A stretch of 64,000 bases of DNA from Pseudoduganella violaceinigra DSM 15887 (GCF_000425385.1 NZ_AUDI01000001.1:62001-126000), one strand, 5' to 3'; numbered from the stretch's first letter, positions 44,705 through 59,699 are shown. Numbers and translations are program-made. Notes: generated by a model not told the origin, from the letters alone.

Positions 44705-45559
44705 TCAATCGCCTTCGAATACCGGTTTTTGTTTCGCCACAAAGGCGTGATAGGCGCGGTGGAAATCGTTGGTTGCCATGCAAATGGCTTGCGCCTGCGC
44801 TTCCGCTTCAATGGCTTCGTCCACGCCCATATTCCACTCCTGCTGCAGCATTTTCTTGGTCATGCCGTGGGCGAAAGTCGGACCGCTGGCCAGCCCCTGG
44901 GCGAACGCCCGCGCGGCGGCCAGCAGGTTTTCCGGTGCGTGCAGGCTGTTGAAGAAGCCCCAGCGCTCGGCCTCCGGCCCCGGCATGGAGCGGCCGGTGT
45001 ACAGCAATTCGGCGGCGCGGCCCTGGCCGATCACGCGCGGCAGCAAGGCGCAGGCACCCATATCGCAGCCGGCCAGGCCGACGCGGGTGAACAGAAAGGC
45101 GGTCTTGCTGCGCTCCGTGCCGAGGCGGATATCCGATCCCAGCGCCAGCATGGCGCCGGCGCCGGCGCACACGCCGTCGATGGCGGCGATCACCGGTTGC
45201 GGGCAGGCGCGCATGGCTTTCACCACGTCGCCGGTCATGCGGGTGAAGGCCAGCAGGCCGGACATATCGAGCTTGGTCAGCGGGCCGATGATCTCGTGCA
45301 CATCGCCGCCGGAGCAGAAGTTTTCGCCGGCGCCGGTGATGACGATGACCTTCACATCGTCGGCGTAGGCCAGGGCGCGGAACAACTCACGCAGTTCGGC
45401 ATAGGAATCGAAGGTGAGCGGGTTCTTGCGCTCAGGGCGGTCCAGGGTGAGAGTGCCGACGCCCTGCTCCACCGTGAACTGGAAATGTCTGGCCTGGTAG
45501 CCGGCCAGTGGCGCGCGGTTGCCCGGCAGGTCTTGCGCTTCCCCTTGCAGGTATTTCAT
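44705..45559 (-). CDS. Enoyl-CoA hydratase/isomerase of the 2-aminobenzoyl-CoA operon
   Basis: A 284-residue crotonase-fold enzyme with the oxyanion-hole stretches [15 protein letters not shown] and [16 protein letters not shown]. It is a little longer than typical EchA (about 260) owing to an N-terminal extension (about 1-25). Its catalytic acidic residue is not obvious at one of the two usual positions, so hydrolase or isomerase activity is possible; ring cleavage of a beta-oxo cyclic CoA ester by crotonase-like enzymes is known in related pathways. It overlaps the MarR gene by 4 bases. Confidence 0.9.
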   Translation of the reverse strand: MKYLQGEAQDLPGNRAPLAGYQARHFQFTVEQGVGTLTLDRPERKNPLTFDSYAELRELFRALAYADDVKVIVITGAGENFCSGGDVHEIIGPLTKLDMSGLLAFTRMTGDVVKAMRACPQPVIAAIDGVCAGAGAMLALGSDIRLGTERSKTAFLFTRVGLAGCDMGACALLPRVIGQGRAAELLYTGRSMPGPEAERWGFFNSLHAPENLLAAARAFAQGLASGPTFAHGMTKKMLQQEWNMGVDEAIEAEAQAQAICMATNDFHRAYHAFVAKQKPVFEGD

Positions 45560-46041
45560 CGTTTGTCCTTATCTTCGCGGGCGTAGAGATGGCCCTTCAT
45601 CTGCGACAGCAGTTCGATCAGCTGTCCCTTGTCGTCTTGCGAAATGTCTTGCAGCAGTTCGGCGACCCAGCCCTCATGCACTTCCGCCATTTGCGCGAAC
45701 GCCTTGCGGCCGGCAGGCGTGAGCTTGACGCTGAAGGCGCGGCCGTCTTTCGGATCGGGCACCCGCAGCACCAGGTTCTCCTGCTCCAGCTGGTCGGTGA
45801 TGCCGGTCACGTTGCCCCCCGTGACCATCATGCGCTTGGAGAGTTCGCCCATGCGCAAGCCTTCCGGGTGGCGCTCCAGCTGCGCCATCAGGTCGAAGCG
45901 CGGCAGCGTGATGCCGAATTCGGTGCGCAGGCGGCTGCGGATCTCGGCTTCGATCTTGGTGGTGCAGGAGAGCATGCGCAGCCACAGCTTCAGCGACTGG
46001 TGGTGGTCGTTGGTCAGGCGGCTTTCGAAGTCCAGTTGCAT
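45556..46041 (-). CDS. MarR-family regulator of the 2-aminobenzoyl-CoA operon
   Basis: A 161-residue winged-helix protein. The recognition region is [20 protein letters not shown], followed by the wing ([19 protein letters not shown]). MarR proteins usually repress their own operon until an aromatic ligand or CoA ester binds. It is encoded within the operon between the SDR and hydratase genes, overlapping the latter by 4 bases; autoregulation at the promoter near 50890-50918 is the simplest model. Confidence 0.9.
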   Translation of the reverse strand: MQLDFESRLTNDHHQSLKLWLRMLSCTTKIEAEIRSRLRTEFGITLPRFDLMAQLERHPEGLRMGELSKRMMVTGGNVTGITDQLEQENLVLRVPDPKDGRAFSVKLTPAGRKAFAQMAEVHEGWVAELLQDISQDDKGQLIELLSQMKGHLYAREDKDKR

Positions 46042-46053
46042 GGTCCGCTTCCC

Positions 46054-46818
46054 TTACATGACTTCGCCGCCGGCGACGGCGATGGATTGTCCGGTCATCG
46101 CGCTCGCCGCGGGCTGGCAGAGCCACGCCACCGCGTTGGCCACTTCCTCGACCTGCACCAGCTTTTGCTGCGGGTTGCCGGCCGCCAGTTCGGCGCGCGC
46201 CTGTTCTTGCGTGCGGCCGGTGGTGCGCATGATGTTGGCGATGGCGTCCTGCACGATGTCGGTCTCGGTGTAGCCTGGGCAGACCGCGTTGACCGTGATG
46301 TTCTTGCTCGCCAGCTCCAGCGCCAGGGCTTTCGTCAGGCCGACCAGGCCATGCTTGGCGGCGACGTAGGCGCTGACGTATTTGTAGCCTTTCAGGCCTG
46401 CGGTGGAGGCGATATTGATGATGCGCCCCCAGCCCTGGTCCAGCATTTGCGGCAGGACCGCCTGGGTGCAGTGGAAGGCCCCGGTCAGGTTCACGTCGAG
46501 CATCTGCTGCCAGTGCCGGCTGCTGGTTTTCGCGAACGGCGCCGGCAGCGCCTGGCCGGCATTGTTCAGCAGGATGGTGATCGGTCCCAGCTGCCGCGCC
46601 GCGGCGGCAACCGCCGCCTGCACGGCCGCTTCGTCCGTCACGTCGAGCACGCAGGTCGCCACGCCGGGCGAGAGCTGGGCCGCGGCCCGCTCGAGGGAGG
46701 CGGCGTCGCGGCCGGCGATGGTGACGCGGGCGCCGTCCGCCAGCAGCGCGCGGGCGCAGGCCAGCCCGATGCCGCGGCTGCCGCCGGTGATGAAGGCGTG
46801 ATGGCCAAGCAATGGCAT
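46054..46818 (-). CDS. Short-chain dehydrogenase (3-hydroxyacyl-CoA type) of the 2-aminobenzoyl-CoA operon
   Basis: A 254-residue SDR with the cofactor motif GGSRGIGLACA (about 11-21), LNNAGQALPAP, and the Ser-Tyr-Lys set in IASTAGLKGYK and SAYVAAKHGLVG. NAD preference is suggested by VTIAGRDAAS after the second strand, which is not clear-cut. It would oxidise the hydroxyl group of a cyclic or opened CoA intermediate. It lies 3 bases downstream of the monooxygenase gene. Confidence 0.9.
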   Translation of the reverse strand: MPLLGHHAFITGGSRGIGLACARALLADGARVTIAGRDAASLERAAAQLSPGVATCVLDVTDEAAVQAAVAAAARQLGPITILLNNAGQALPAPFAKTSSRHWQQMLDVNLTGAFHCTQAVLPQMLDQGWGRIINIASTAGLKGYKYVSAYVAAKHGLVGLTKALALELASKNITVNAVCPGYTETDIVQDAIANIMRTTGRTQEQARAELAAGNPQQKLVQVEEVANAVAWLCQPAASAMTGQSIAVAGGEVM

Positions 46819-46821
46819 GGC

Positions 46822-49191
46822 TCAGCCCTCCAGCAAGCTGGCCGCGACCTGCTGCGGCGAGAGCCCGGCGCTGGCCGCAGCCAGCTGCCGTTCACGCGCA
46901 AGATTGCGCTCGAGCTGCTGCTTGCCGGGCAGGTATTGCTTGGGCCAGCTCACCGGCGTGTAGCCGATCTTGGCGGCTTCGCCCAGCGTCCAGGAAGGAT
47001 TGGCCAGGTGCGGGCGTCCCACGGCGCACAGGTCGGCGCGGCCCGCGGCAATGATGCCGTTGGCATGGTCGGCTTCGAAGATCGAGCCCACGGCGATGGT
47101 CGGAATGCCGGCCTCGTTGCGCACGCGGTCGGCGAACGGCGTCTGGAACATGCGGCCGAACACCGGCTTTTCCAGCTTGCTCACCTGCCCCGAGGAGCAG
47201 TCGATCATGTCGGCCCCGGCCTGCTTGAACAGGCGGGCAATCTGCACCGCGTCGTCCGGCGTGATGCCGCCTTCGACCCAGTCGTGGGCGGAAATGCGCA
47301 CGCTCATCGGCTTCTGCGCGGGCCAGGCCGCGCGCATCGCCGCGAACACGCGCAAGGGGAAGCGGCAGCGGTTTTCCAGCGAGCCGCCGTATTCGTCGCC
47401 GCGCACATTGGTCAGCGGCGAAATGAAGGACGACAGCAGATAGCCGTGCGCGCAGTGCAGCTCCAGCCAGTCGAAACCCGCCTCCTCGGCCGCCACGGTG
47501 GCGCGCACGAAATCGGCTTCGATGCGGCGCATGTCGTCGGACGTGGCCGTGCGCGCGACCTGCGAGACGCCCGCCAGGTATTGCTGCTGCGAGGCCGACA
47601 GCAGCGGCCAGTTGCCTTGGTCTAGCGGCAGGTCGATGCCGTCCCACATGGCGCGCGTGGAACCCTTGGCGCCGGCGTGGCCGAGCTGCAGGCCGATCCG
47701 GGCGTCCGTGCTGTGGTGGATGAAGTCGACGATGCGCTTCCAGGCCATGGTGTGGGCCGGCGCGTACATGCCGGGACAGGCCGGGGTGATGCGCGCATCG
47801 GCCGAAACGCAGGTCATCTCCGCCATCACCAGCGCGGCGCCGCCCATGGCGCGCGAACCCAGGTGGGCCATATGCCAGTCGCCGACGCAGCCGTCGACGG
47901 CGCTGTATTGCGCCATCGGGGAGACCACGATACGGTTTTTCAGCACCAGGCCGCGCACTTTGTAGGGTGTGAACATCGGCGGCACCGCCTTGCCCGCGGC
48001 AGGCATGCCGGCCTGCGCCAAGGCGCGGTCGGCCAGCCAGCGCTCGAATCCGGCCACGTAGTCCTTGTCGCGCAGGCGCAGGTTTTCATGCGACAGGCGC
48101 TGGCTGCGGGTCAGCATCGAATAGGCGAATTGCGGCGCTTCCATCGCGCTGTAGCGCTGCACGTTCTCGAACCACTCCATCGAGTTGCGCGCCGCGCTCT
48201 GGATCTTCAGCACTTCGACGGCGCGCACTTCTTCATAGGCCGCCAGCGCGGCCGCGGCATCGCCATGGGCGCCGAAACAGCGCGCCAGTTCGATCGCGTC
48301 CTCCAGCGCCAGCTTGGTGCCGGAGCCGATCGAGAAATGCGCGCTATGGGCCGCGTCGCCCATCAGCACCACCGGCGTCGCGCCGTTCCAGTGCACCCAT
48401 TTGCGGCACACGATGCGCGGGAACTTGATCCACACGTTCGAACCGCGCAGGTGGCTGGCATTGAACATCAGCTGATGCCCTTCGAGCCGGTCGGCGAACA
48501 GCTTCTCGCACCAGGCCAGCGCCTCCTCCTGCGCCATGTCTTCCAGCCCGGCAGCCCGCCACACCGGTTCCGGCGTCTCGATGATGAAGGTCGAGGTCTC
48601 GCCGTCGTACTGGTAAATGTGAGCCTGGAACCAGCCGTGCTCGGTCTGCTGGAAGTCGAAGGTGAAAGCGTCGAATTTTTTGCGCGTACCCAGCCAGACG
48701 AAGCGGCATTGGCGCGCTTCGATCATCGGCTGGAAGGTCGCTTCATAGCGGCCGCGCACGCGCGAATTGAGGCCGTCGGAGGCGATCACCAGGTCGGCCT
48801 TGTAGCGCGCGGCCAGTTCCTGGTCGTCCTGCACATCGGTCTCGAATACCAGCTCCACACCGAGCGCTTCGCAGCGCTGCTGCAGGATGTTCAGCAGCCG
48901 CTTGCGGCCGATGCCGCAGAAGCCGTGGCCGCCGGACGTGACCTTCTGGCCCTTGAAGAAGACATCGATGTCGTCCCAGTGGTTGAAGGACTGCAGGATT
49001 TCCCGCGCCGTCTTTTCGTCGGCCGCCACCAGGTTGCCCAGGGTCTGGTCGGAAAACACCACGCCCCAGCCGAAGGTGTCGTAAGGCCGGTTGCGCTCCA
49101 CCACGACGATGCGGTGCGAAGGGTCCTGCTTTTTCATCAGCAGCGCGAAATACAGGCCGGCGGGACCGCCGCCGATACAAACGATATTCAT
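46822..49191 (-). CDS. 2-Aminobenzoyl-CoA monooxygenase/reductase (two-domain flavoenzyme)
   Basis: A 789-residue fusion. Residues 1 to about 390 form an aromatic-ring FAD monooxygenase ([39 protein letters not shown] near 285); about 405-775 form an old-yellow-enzyme-type FMN reductase ([50 protein letters not shown]). This fusion is known for Azoarcus evansii 2-aminobenzoyl-CoA monooxygenase/reductase, which hydroxylates at C5 and reduces the ring to 2-amino-5-oxocyclohex-1-enecarbonyl-CoA, and for salicylyl-CoA 5-hydroxylases. The neighbouring beta-oxidation genes and absence of gentisate genes favour the first. Confidence 0.9.
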   Translation of the reverse strand: MNIVCIGGGPAGLYFALLMKKQDPSHRIVVVERNRPYDTFGWGVVFSDQTLGNLVAADEKTAREILQSFNHWDDIDVFFKGQKVTSGGHGFCGIGRKRLLNILQQRCEALGVELVFETDVQDDQELAARYKADLVIASDGLNSRVRGRYEATFQPMIEARQCRFVWLGTRKKFDAFTFDFQQTEHGWFQAHIYQYDGETSTFIIETPEPVWRAAGLEDMAQEEALAWCEKLFADRLEGHQLMFNASHLRGSNVWIKFPRIVCRKWVHWNGATPVVLMGDAAHSAHFSIGSGTKLALEDAIELARCFGAHGDAAAALAAYEEVRAVEVLKIQSAARNSMEWFENVQRYSAMEAPQFAYSMLTRSQRLSHENLRLRDKDYVAGFERWLADRALAQAGMPAAGKAVPPMFTPYKVRGLVLKNRIVVSPMAQYSAVDGCVGDWHMAHLGSRAMGGAALVMAEMTCVSADARITPACPGMYAPAHTMAWKRIVDFIHHSTDARIGLQLGHAGAKGSTRAMWDGIDLPLDQGNWPLLSASQQQYLAGVSQVARTATSDDMRRIEADFVRATVAAEEAGFDWLELHCAHGYLLSSFISPLTNVRGDEYGGSLENRCRFPLRVFAAMRAAWPAQKPMSVRISAHDWVEGGITPDDAVQIARLFKQAGADMIDCSSGQVSKLEKPVFGRMFQTPFADRVRNEAGIPTIAVGSIFEADHANGIIAAGRADLCAVGRPHLANPSWTLGEAAKIGYTPVSWPKQYLPGKQQLERNLARERQLAAASAGLSPQQVAASLLEG

Positions 49192-49199
49192 GCGAATCC

Positions 49200-50837
49200 T
49201 CAGGTGCTACGGAGTTTGAAGCGTTGCAGCTTGCCGGTCTCGGTGCGCGGCAGCGATGACAGGAAGCGGATCGCGCGCGGGTATTTGTACGGCGCGATCT
49301 GCCCTTTGACGAATTCCTGCAGCAGCGCCGCCGTCTCGGGCGACGCGTCGAAACCGGGTTTCAGCACCACATGCGCTTCCACGACCTGCCCGCGCTCCTC
49401 GTCGGGCTTGCCGACCACCCCGCATTCGGCCACGGCGGGATGGCGCAGCAGCGCATCCTCCACTTCCGGGCCGGCGATGTTGTAGCCGGCCGAGATGATC
49501 ATGTCGTCGGTGCGCGAGCGGTAGAAGAAGTAACCGTCGGCATCCATTTCATAGGCATCGCCGGTCAGGTTCCAGCCGTTCAGCACATAGTCGCGCTGGC
49601 GCGGATCGTCCATGTAGCGGCAGCCGGTCGGCCCTTTCACCGCCAGCCGTCCCACCACGCCTGGTCCCACCGGCTGGCCGCGTTGATCGAGCACGCAGGC
49701 GCGGTAGCCCGGAATCGGCTTGCCGGTGGCGCCAGGGCGGATCTCGTCGCCGGCCGCGGAAATGAAGATGTGCAGCATTTCCGTGGCGCCGATGCCGTCG
49801 ATCATGCGCAGGCCGGTGGCCTGCTGCCATGCGTCGCGCGTCGCGACGGGCAGAGTCTCCCCTGCCGATACGGATTTCTGCAGGCTGGCGAGGTCGTAAT
49901 TGCCGGCTTGCGCAGCCATCTGGCGATAGAACGTCGGCGCCGTGAAGCAGATGGTGGCGCGGTATTGCGCGATCGCCTGCAGCAGCGTTTCCGGCGTCAG
50001 TTTTTCCAGCAGTACGGCGGCGGCCCCCACCCGCAGCGGGAACAGCAGCAGGCCGCCGAGGCCGAAGGTGAAGGCCAGCGGCGGCGTGCCGATGAACAGG
50101 TCGTCGGGGCCCGATTGCAGGATGTGGCGCGGGAAGCAGTCGCAGATCGCCAGCACGTCGCGGTGGAAGTGCATGGTGCCCTTGGGGACGCCGGTGGTGC
50201 CGGAGGTGAAGCTGATCAGGCAGATATCGTCGGCGGCGGTGTCGCAGGCGGCGGCGCTGGCCGGCTGCGCCGCCATCAGCGCGTCCAGCGAGCTGGCGGC
50301 CGCGACACCGGCATCGGCCGGCACATTGAACCACAGGGTGCGCTCGGGGCGGCCGGGCGCGGCGTCGATTTCCTCGCGCAGCGCGTGGGCGCACAGCACC
50401 GCCTGCACCTGCGCCTTTTGCAGGATGACGCCCAGCTCGCGCGCGCGCAGCAGCGGCATGGTGGGCACGGCGATCAGCCCCGCCTTGAGCACCGCCAGCA
50501 ACGCGGCTGCCATCAGCGGATGGTTGGCGCCGCGCAGCAGCACGCGGTTGCCGGGCACCAGCCCCATGGGGCCGCGCAGCACGTTGACGATGCGGTCCAC
50601 CTGCTGCTGCAGGTCGGCGTAGGTCCAGCTGATCCCTTCGCCGCGCAGGGCCAGGCGGCCGCCGCGGCCGGCGGCGACGGCCTGGTCGAGGATGTCGGCG
50701 ACACAGTTCACGCGCCCCGGATACTGCAGTTCGGGCAGGTCGAAGACCAGGTCCGGCCATTGCTCGGCGGGCGGAAGGTGCCGGCGCGCAAACTGATCGA
50801 GATGCGCGCTCGGTTCTGCTGCAGTGGGTCTGTTCAT
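49200..50837 (-). CDS. 2-Aminobenzoate-CoA ligase (anthranilate activation)
   Basis: A 545-residue adenylate-forming ligase. Motifs: [20 protein letters not shown] (about 205-225), [12 protein letters not shown], and C-terminal [13 protein letters not shown] with the catalytic Lys. The N terminus ([20 protein letters not shown]) is the one shared by 2-aminobenzoate-CoA ligases. It converts anthranilate, ATP and CoA to 2-aminobenzoyl-CoA, the substrate of the monooxygenase encoded 8 bases downstream. First gene of the operon. Benzoate- or other arylate-CoA ligases are the alternatives; the operon context makes anthranilate most likely. Confidence 0.9.
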   Translation of the reverse strand: MNRPTAAEPSAHLDQFARRHLPPAEQWPDLVFDLPELQYPGRVNCVADILDQAVAAGRGGRLALRGEGISWTYADLQQQVDRIVNVLRGPMGLVPGNRVLLRGANHPLMAAALLAVLKAGLIAVPTMPLLRARELGVILQKAQVQAVLCAHALREEIDAAPGRPERTLWFNVPADAGVAAASSLDALMAAQPASAAACDTAADDICLISFTSGTTGVPKGTMHFHRDVLAICDCFPRHILQSGPDDLFIGTPPLAFTFGLGGLLLFPLRVGAAAVLLEKLTPETLLQAIAQYRATICFTAPTFYRQMAAQAGNYDLASLQKSVSAGETLPVATRDAWQQATGLRMIDGIGATEMLHIFISAAGDEIRPGATGKPIPGYRACVLDQRGQPVGPGVVGRLAVKGPTGCRYMDDPRQRDYVLNGWNLTGDAYEMDADGYFFYRSRTDDMIISAGYNIAGPEVEDALLRHPAVAECGVVGKPDEERGQVVEAHVVLKPGFDASPETAALLQEFVKGQIAPYKYPRAIRFLSSLPRTETGKLQRFKLRST

Positions 50838-50889
50838 GGTCGCCTGGGTAAGGTTCGGTTGAAACCAGCCTGCTTGTCGTGTGCAGACT

Positions 50890-50918
50890 ACTTTAAACCT
50901 AAAATATATTTACCGCAA
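50890..50918 (-). promoter_or_regulatory. Candidate promoter and operator of the anthranilate operon
   Basis: On the - strand TTGCGG (50913-50918) and TAAAGT (50890-50895) are 17 bases apart. The spacer contains the perfect 10-base palindrome AAATATATTT (50902-50911) in otherwise GC-rich surroundings, about 53 bases before the ligase ATG. A MarR-type repressor could bind here and block RNA polymerase. Confidence 0.45.
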
Positions 50919-50940
50919 GGCCATGCCGGGCAGCCCCTCC

Positions 50941-51648
50941 CTATCCTTGCCGCACCAGGGACGACTGGTGCAGCACGGCGCGAATGACGTCCGTCAGCGC
51001 CGCCTGCACCGCCTCCACGCTGGTGCGCCCATCCATCAGGGGTTTGAGCGCCTCGGCGGCGCCGTGCAGGCCGAGCGTGATGCAGCCCGTGTGCAGGCGT
51101 TCCAGGCGCATGCGCGCTTCGGCCTGTTCATCGTGCACCAGCAGCGTTTCCAGCTCGCTGCCGGCCGTGGTCAGCTGGTTCTGGAAACCGGTCAGGTAGA
51201 CCAGCAGGCGGTCGGCGGCGATCCCCAGCCGGGCCAGCGTTTCGGACGGATCTTCCGCATGGTGCTCGTAGCCGTTGGCCGCCTGGTCCAGGAAGGCCCC
51301 CAGGTGGGCGCGCACCTGCTCGGACTGGAACGGCTTGACGATATAGCCGGTGGCGCCGGCCACGGTGGCCTGCTGCACCGTGTCCTTGTCGGTGGCCGAG
51401 GACACCAGCACGAAGGGCACCTGCGCCAGCTCGCCGTGGGTACGCACATGCTGCAGCAGCTCAATGCCCGACAGGCGCGGCATGCGCAGGTCGCAGAAAA
51501 TGATGGCCGGGCGCAGGCCGCCTTGCAGCTGCTGCCAGGCATCGGCGCCGTCTTCGGCCTCGATGATCTCGAACTTGCCGCATCCGTCGATCAGGTGCAT
51601 CAGCACCATGCGCGAGACCACATCGTCGTCCACTACCAATACCTTCAT
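50941..51648 (-). CDS. Response regulator with C-terminal helical (HPt-like) region
   Basis: A 235-residue protein. Receiver about 1-120 with the acidic pair in VLVVDDD, phospho-acceptor Asp53 (FCDLRMPRLSG), LVSSATD and Lys in IVKPFQ. The remaining 110 residues are helical without a DNA-binding motif; RLHTGCITLGLHGAAEAL around His186 resembles a phosphotransfer helix. ATG 51648 is chosen because GAGGAAAGC precedes it directly. It lies 19 bases after the hybrid kinase gene and is its likely partner. The output target is unknown. Confidence 0.85.
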   Translation of the reverse strand: MKVLVVDDDVVSRMVLMHLIDGCGKFEIIEAEDGADAWQQLQGGLRPAIIFCDLRMPRLSGIELLQHVRTHGELAQVPFVLVSSATDKDTVQQATVAGATGYIVKPFQSEQVRAHLGAFLDQAANGYEHHAEDPSETLARLGIAADRLLVYLTGFQNQLTTAGSELETLLVHDEQAEARMRLERLHTGCITLGLHGAAEALKPLMDGRTSVEAVQAALTDVIRAVLHQSSLVRQG

Positions 51649-51667
51649 GCTTTCCTCGCTTGTCCTT

Positions 51668-55843
<4,176 letters not shown>

Positions 55844-55889
55844 GATGGTCAGGATGGGGCAAAGACTGCCATTTTACTATTTACCTGCG

Positions 55890-57059
55890 TCAAGATCCGA
55901 AAAAAGCCAGCACGTCGGCGCGCCGCGCCTGGGTGTCGCGCTGGCCCAGCCGTATCAGTTCCTGCGTGTAGCTGGCCTCGAACAGCAGGTAGGACGCCAG
56001 CGCCGAGCCGCGCGCCTCGGTGGCGCCGATCCCGGACAGCATGGTGCGGATCGGCGCCGGCAGGCTGCTGATGTGGCGCGCCGCCAGGTCGTCCAGCCGT
56101 TCGGACGGTGCGATCACCAGCAATTCCACCGGCCGCAGCGGGGTCTTGGCCAGCAGCTCCTCGGGCAGCACGGACAGGGTCTGGTTGACCCGGTTCAGGC
56201 GCTCGATGTCGACCGCCAGGCCGTCCAGGAAGATGGACGACATGGCGTGGCCGGCGATCTGCGCCAGGCTCGGATAGCGCGGCGTCTCCGTCATCTGGCG
56301 CGGCGGCTCGGTCAGGCGGCCGGCGCCGACCACCAGCACTTTTTGCGAACCAAGGTGGATGGCGGGCGAAATCGGCGCCAGCTGGCGCATCGAACCGTCG
56401 CCGCAGTATTCCAGGCGGCCGCCCATGTACAGCGGGGTGGCCGGGAAGATGAAGGGGATCGCGGACGACGCGAGCAGGTGCTCGACCCCGATCTGGTCCT
56501 GCATGGCCACGCGCTGCATGCGTATCCAGGGCGCGATTTCGGCGGCGGTCTGGTAGAAGGTGATGTGCTGGCCGCCGGTATACGACGAGGCGGTGACGGC
56601 CACCGCGTGCAGCAGCCCCTCCTGCAGGCAGTTGTCCAGGCGCGGCAGGTCCAGCATGCGGTGCAGCAGGTTCACCAGCGGGGTGTTATCGAGCAGCGAC
56701 TGGGGCGGCGTGGCGCGCCATTTGCGCAGCAGCCAGCCGAAGGAAAGCAGCGACAGCCAGCGCGCGCCCGAGCGCAGCACGCCCAGCGAATCGGCGCGGT
56801 ACACCTGCCCTACCTCGAAATTGCTCCACACATCGAGCAGCCGTTGCACGCCTTCGCCAAAGTTGTCGGCCCGGCAAGCCAGGGCGGTGGCGTTGATGGC
56901 GCCGGCCGAGGTGCCGCAGATGATCTGGAAGGGATTGCGCGCCGGCGGCCAGCCCTCTTCCCACAGGATTTCAGAGATGGCCTGCAACACACCGATCTGG
57001 TAAGCCGCACGGGCGCCACCGCCCGTCAGGATCAAGCCCGTTTTCTTTTTCATGCCCAT
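55890..57059 (-). CDS. Patatin-like phospholipase
   Basis: A 389-residue serine hydrolase. The oxyanion stretch [18 protein letters not shown] opens it, the nucleophile is Ser51 in [11 protein letters not shown] and the dyad Asp is Asp221 in [11 protein letters not shown]. No signal peptide or membrane helix; cytoplasmic or exported by another route. It would hydrolyse lipids of unknown type. A 46-base gap precedes it, after the kinase gene start, and 53 bases follow to the ggt stop. Related bacterial proteins have roles in membrane lipid turnover. Confidence 0.9.
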   Translation of the reverse strand: MGMKKKTGLILTGGGARAAYQIGVLQAISEILWEEGWPPARNPFQIICGTSAGAINATALACRADNFGEGVQRLLDVWSNFEVGQVYRADSLGVLRSGARWLSLLSFGWLLRKWRATPPQSLLDNTPLVNLLHRMLDLPRLDNCLQEGLLHAVAVTASSYTGGQHITFYQTAAEIAPWIRMQRVAMQDQIGVEHLLASSAIPFIFPATPLYMGGRLEYCGDGSMRQLAPISPAIHLGSQKVLVVGAGRLTEPPRQMTETPRYPSLAQIAGHAMSSIFLDGLAVDIERLNRVNQTLSVLPEELLAKTPLRPVELLVIAPSERLDDLAARHISSLPAPIRTMLSGIGATEARGSALASYLLFEASYTQELIRLGQRDTQARRADVLAFFGS

Positions 57060-57112
57060 TTATCGAGCGTAACATGAAGGCCGCGGGCCGGGAATGTCCT
57101 GTCGCAAGCCAG

Positions 57113-58855
57113 TCACTCGCCGCGCACCACGCCCTCGCGGCGCGGGTCGGCGCCGCCGAACCAGCCGGTCGCGGTGCGCTGCAGGCCTTGCAGGCCGGAG
57201 TTCATTTCCACCTGGCGCACCTCGTGGCCGCGCGCCTTGAGCTGCTCCACCACGGAAACCGGCAGCTTGCCCGCCTCCAGTTCGGTCGGGCCGTTGCGGC
57301 TGCCGAAATTGGGCAGGCTGATGGCCTGCTGCACATTGAGCTTCCAGTCCAGCGTGCCGACCAGCACCTTGGCCACGTAGTTGATGATGGTGGAGCCGCC
57401 CGGCGAACCGGCGGCCAGCACCAGTTTGCCGGTCTGCCGGTCGAATACCATGGTCGGCGCCATCGAGCTGCGCGGGCGCTTGCCTGGCTGCACCCGGTTG
57501 GCCACGGGGCCGTTTTCGTCGGCCGATTCCCAGGAGAAGTCGGTCAACTGGTTGTTCAACAGGAAACCGTCGACCATCGTGCGCGAGCCGAAAGCGTCTT
57601 CCACCGACGTGGTCATGGAAATGCCGTTGCCGTAGCCGTCGACCACCACCAGGTGCGAGGTGGACGGCTTGTCCAGCGCCGTATCGTCGCCCCAGGCCAC
57701 CTTCACCTCGGCCGGCACGCCGGCGCGGGCGCGGCCCATCGACTTGTCGCCGATCAGGGCGGCGCGCTGGCGCAGATAGGACTTGTCCAGCAAGCCGGCC
57801 GCGCCCTTGCCGGGCAGCGGCACGAAATCGGTGTCGGCCACGTAGCGGTTGCGGTCCGCGTAGGCCAGGCGTTCGGCCTCCGACATCAGGTGGATCGCGT
57901 CGGCGCCGAGCACGCCGTCGGCGGGCGCGTAATCGCCGATCCGGCTGTTTTCCAGGATGCCCAGGATCTGCGCGATGGCCACGCCGCCGGACGATGGCGG
58001 CGGCATGCCGCACACCGTGTAGGCGCGGTAGTCGGCGCACAGCGGCTCGCGTTCCCGGGCCTGGTAGCCGGCGATATCGGCCGCCGTCAGGCCGCCCGGA
58101 TTGGTCGGGTGGCCCTGCACCTTGGCGGCGATGTCGCGCGCGATATGGCCTTTGTAGAAGGCATCGGCGCCGCCGGTGGAAATCTCGCGCAGGGTCTTGG
58201 CCAGCTCGGGGTTCTTCAGGATATGCCCGACCGGCCAGGGTTGCTTGTCCTTGTCGAAGAAATAGGCCGCCGCCGCCGCATCGCGCTGCAGGTAGCGCTC
58301 ACTGCTCAGCAAGGCGTTCAGGCGCGGGCTGACGGCGAAGCCTTGTTCGGCCAGCTTGATGGCCGGCGCGAACAGCTTGGGCCAGGCCAGCTTGCCGTAG
58401 TGTTTGTGCGCCAGTTCCAGCATGCGCAGCACGCCCGGCGCGCCGACCGAGCGGCCGCCGACCACGCCTTCGGCGCGCGGCAACGGTTTGCCGTTTGCAT
58501 CCTGGAACAGGGTTTCGGTGGCGGAGGCCGGCGCGGTTTCGCGGCCGTCGAAGGAGCGGACTTTCTTGCCGTCCCAATGCATCATGAAGGCGCCGCCGCC
58601 GATGCCGGAGGACTGCGGTTCGACCAGGGTCAGGACCAGCTGGGTGGCGATGGCGGCATCGACTGCGGAACCGCCCTGTTTCAGCATCTGGTAGCCGGCC
58701 TCGGTGGCCAATGGGTTGGCCGCGGCGACCATGAATTTCTGCGCGGACCAGCCGGCCTTTTCCTGCCAGCCGGTGGAGATTTCAGGTGCGCGGTTGTCTT
58801 GGGCGTGAAGCGGGAGGGTGCAGAGCAGAGCTGCGGCAAGGACGATGGCTTTCAT
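57113..58855 (-). CDS. ggt: Gamma-glutamyltransferase
   Basis: A 580-residue periplasmic Ntn hydrolase, with signal peptide about 1-18 (ending LHA). The autocleavage site and nucleophile is Thr399 in KPSTSHLVVVDGYGN, splitting it into about 398- and 182-residue chains. SSMAPTMVF and AGSPGGSTII form the oxyanion and substrate-binding parts of the small subunit; DGRETAPAS binds the gamma-glutamyl carboxylate. It hydrolyses glutathione and transfers glutamyl groups. Length and motifs match the family; the last residues (REGVVRGE) are normal. Confidence 0.95.
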   Translation of the reverse strand: MKAIVLAAALLCTLPLHAQDNRAPEISTGWQEKAGWSAQKFMVAAANPLATEAGYQMLKQGGSAVDAAIATQLVLTLVEPQSSGIGGGAFMMHWDGKKVRSFDGRETAPASATETLFQDANGKPLPRAEGVVGGRSVGAPGVLRMLELAHKHYGKLAWPKLFAPAIKLAEQGFAVSPRLNALLSSERYLQRDAAAAAYFFDKDKQPWPVGHILKNPELAKTLREISTGGADAFYKGHIARDIAAKVQGHPTNPGGLTAADIAGYQAREREPLCADYRAYTVCGMPPPSSGGVAIAQILGILENSRIGDYAPADGVLGADAIHLMSEAERLAYADRNRYVADTDFVPLPGKGAAGLLDKSYLRQRAALIGDKSMGRARAGVPAEVKVAWGDDTALDKPSTSHLVVVDGYGNGISMTTSVEDAFGSRTMVDGFLLNNQLTDFSWESADENGPVANRVQPGKRPRSSMAPTMVFDRQTGKLVLAAGSPGGSTIINYVAKVLVGTLDWKLNVQQAISLPNFGSRNGPTELEAGKLPVSVVEQLKARGHEVRQVEMNSGLQGLQRTATGWFGGADPRREGVVRGE

Positions 58856-58871
58856 TTTTGCATGCTACACC

Positions 58872-58939
58872 AAAACCGCTGCCCCGGTGTCAGACCCGCG
58901 GGGTCCGACACCAGCCTGCGGCAGCCGCCTGGCGGTTTT
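58872..58939. repeat. REP-like structured repeat between SDR and ggt genes
   Basis: Core arms GGTGTCAGACCC (58886-58897) and GGGTCCGACACC (58901-58912) pair over 12 positions (one mismatch-like G-T) around GCG. Outer arms AAAACCGC (58872-58879) and GCGGTTTT (58932-58939) also pair and overlap the SDR stop codon. Palindromes of the GTGTCAGACCC type are scattered in many betaproteobacterial genomes. It may also terminate SDR transcripts. Only one copy is in the window. Confidence 0.55.
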
Positions 58940-59699
58940 ACTTTGGCTGCATGCGAATCGCACCATCGAGGCGAATCGTCTCGCCATTCAACATGGTGTT
59001 TTCGATAATGGCCTTGGCCAGCGAAGCGTATTCGAACGGCTTGCCCAGGCGCGGCGGGAACGGCACCATCTTGCCCAGCGCATCCTGCACTTCCTGCGGC
59101 ATCCCCAGCAGCATCGGGGTTTCGAAGATACCCGGCGCAATGGTCATCACACGGATGCCGCTGCGCGACAGGTCGCGCGCCATCGGCAGGGTCAGGCCCG
59201 CCACGCCGGCCTTGGACGCGCCATACGCAGCCTGGCCGATCTGGCCGTCGAATGCCGCCACGGACGCGGTATTGATGATCACACCGCGTTCGCCCCACTC
59301 TGCCGCCTCGGTCTTGCCCATGGCGTCGGCCGCCAGGCGGCACATATTGAAGGTGCCCACCAGGTTGATGTTGATGGTGCGCGCGAACGATTCCAGCGGG
59401 TGCGGACCATCCTTGCCCACGGTCTTGATGGCAGGCGCCACGCCGGCGCAGTTCACCAGGCCGCGCAGGGCGCCCATGGCGGTGGCCGCGGCCACGACGG
59501 CCTGGCCGTCGGCTTCCGAGGTCACATCGCATTTGACGAATTTGGCCGCGCCCAGCTCGGCCGCGAGTTTTTCGCCCGCCTCCGCCTGCACGTCCGCCAG
59601 CACAACCTTGCCGCCGTTGTCGACGATCATGCGCGCGGTGGCTGCGCCCAGGCCCGATGCGCCGCCGGTAATGATGAATACTTGGTCTTTGATTTGCAT
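58938..59699 (-). CDS. 3-Hydroxyacyl-CoA dehydrogenase, SDR type (IvdG/HSD17B10-like)
   Basis: A 253-residue SDR with [13 protein letters not shown] (cofactor), [10 protein letters not shown] (Asp indicating NAD), [12 protein letters not shown] and the active-site set [20 protein letters not shown]. It closely follows the pattern of type II 3-hydroxyacyl-CoA dehydrogenases, which act in isoleucine (2-methyl-3-hydroxybutyryl-CoA) and fatty-acid degradation. A LiuR-like palindrome sits 20-40 bases upstream, supporting a branched-chain amino acid role. GGGGAG precedes the ATG by 8 bases. It is a single-gene unit. Confidence 0.92.
   Translation of the reverse strand: MQIKDQVFIITGGASGLGAATARMIVDNGGKVVLADVQAEAGEKLAAELGAAKFVKCDVTSEADGQAVVAAATAMGALRGLVNCAGVAPAIKTVGKDGPHPLESFARTININLVGTFNMCRLAADAMGKTEAAEWGERGVIINTASVAAFDGQIGQAAYGASKAGVAGLTLPMARDLSRSGIRVMTIAPGIFETPMLLGMPQEVQDALGKMVPFPPRLGKPFEYASLAKAIIENTMLNGETIRLDGAIRMQPK

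Noticed and set aside
46822..49191. Salicylyl-CoA 5-hydroxylase as the primary call for the two-domain flavoenzyme
   Set aside because: Same fusion family, but no gentisate dioxygenase or thioesterase is nearby while an aminobenzoate-type ligase and beta-oxidation genes are.
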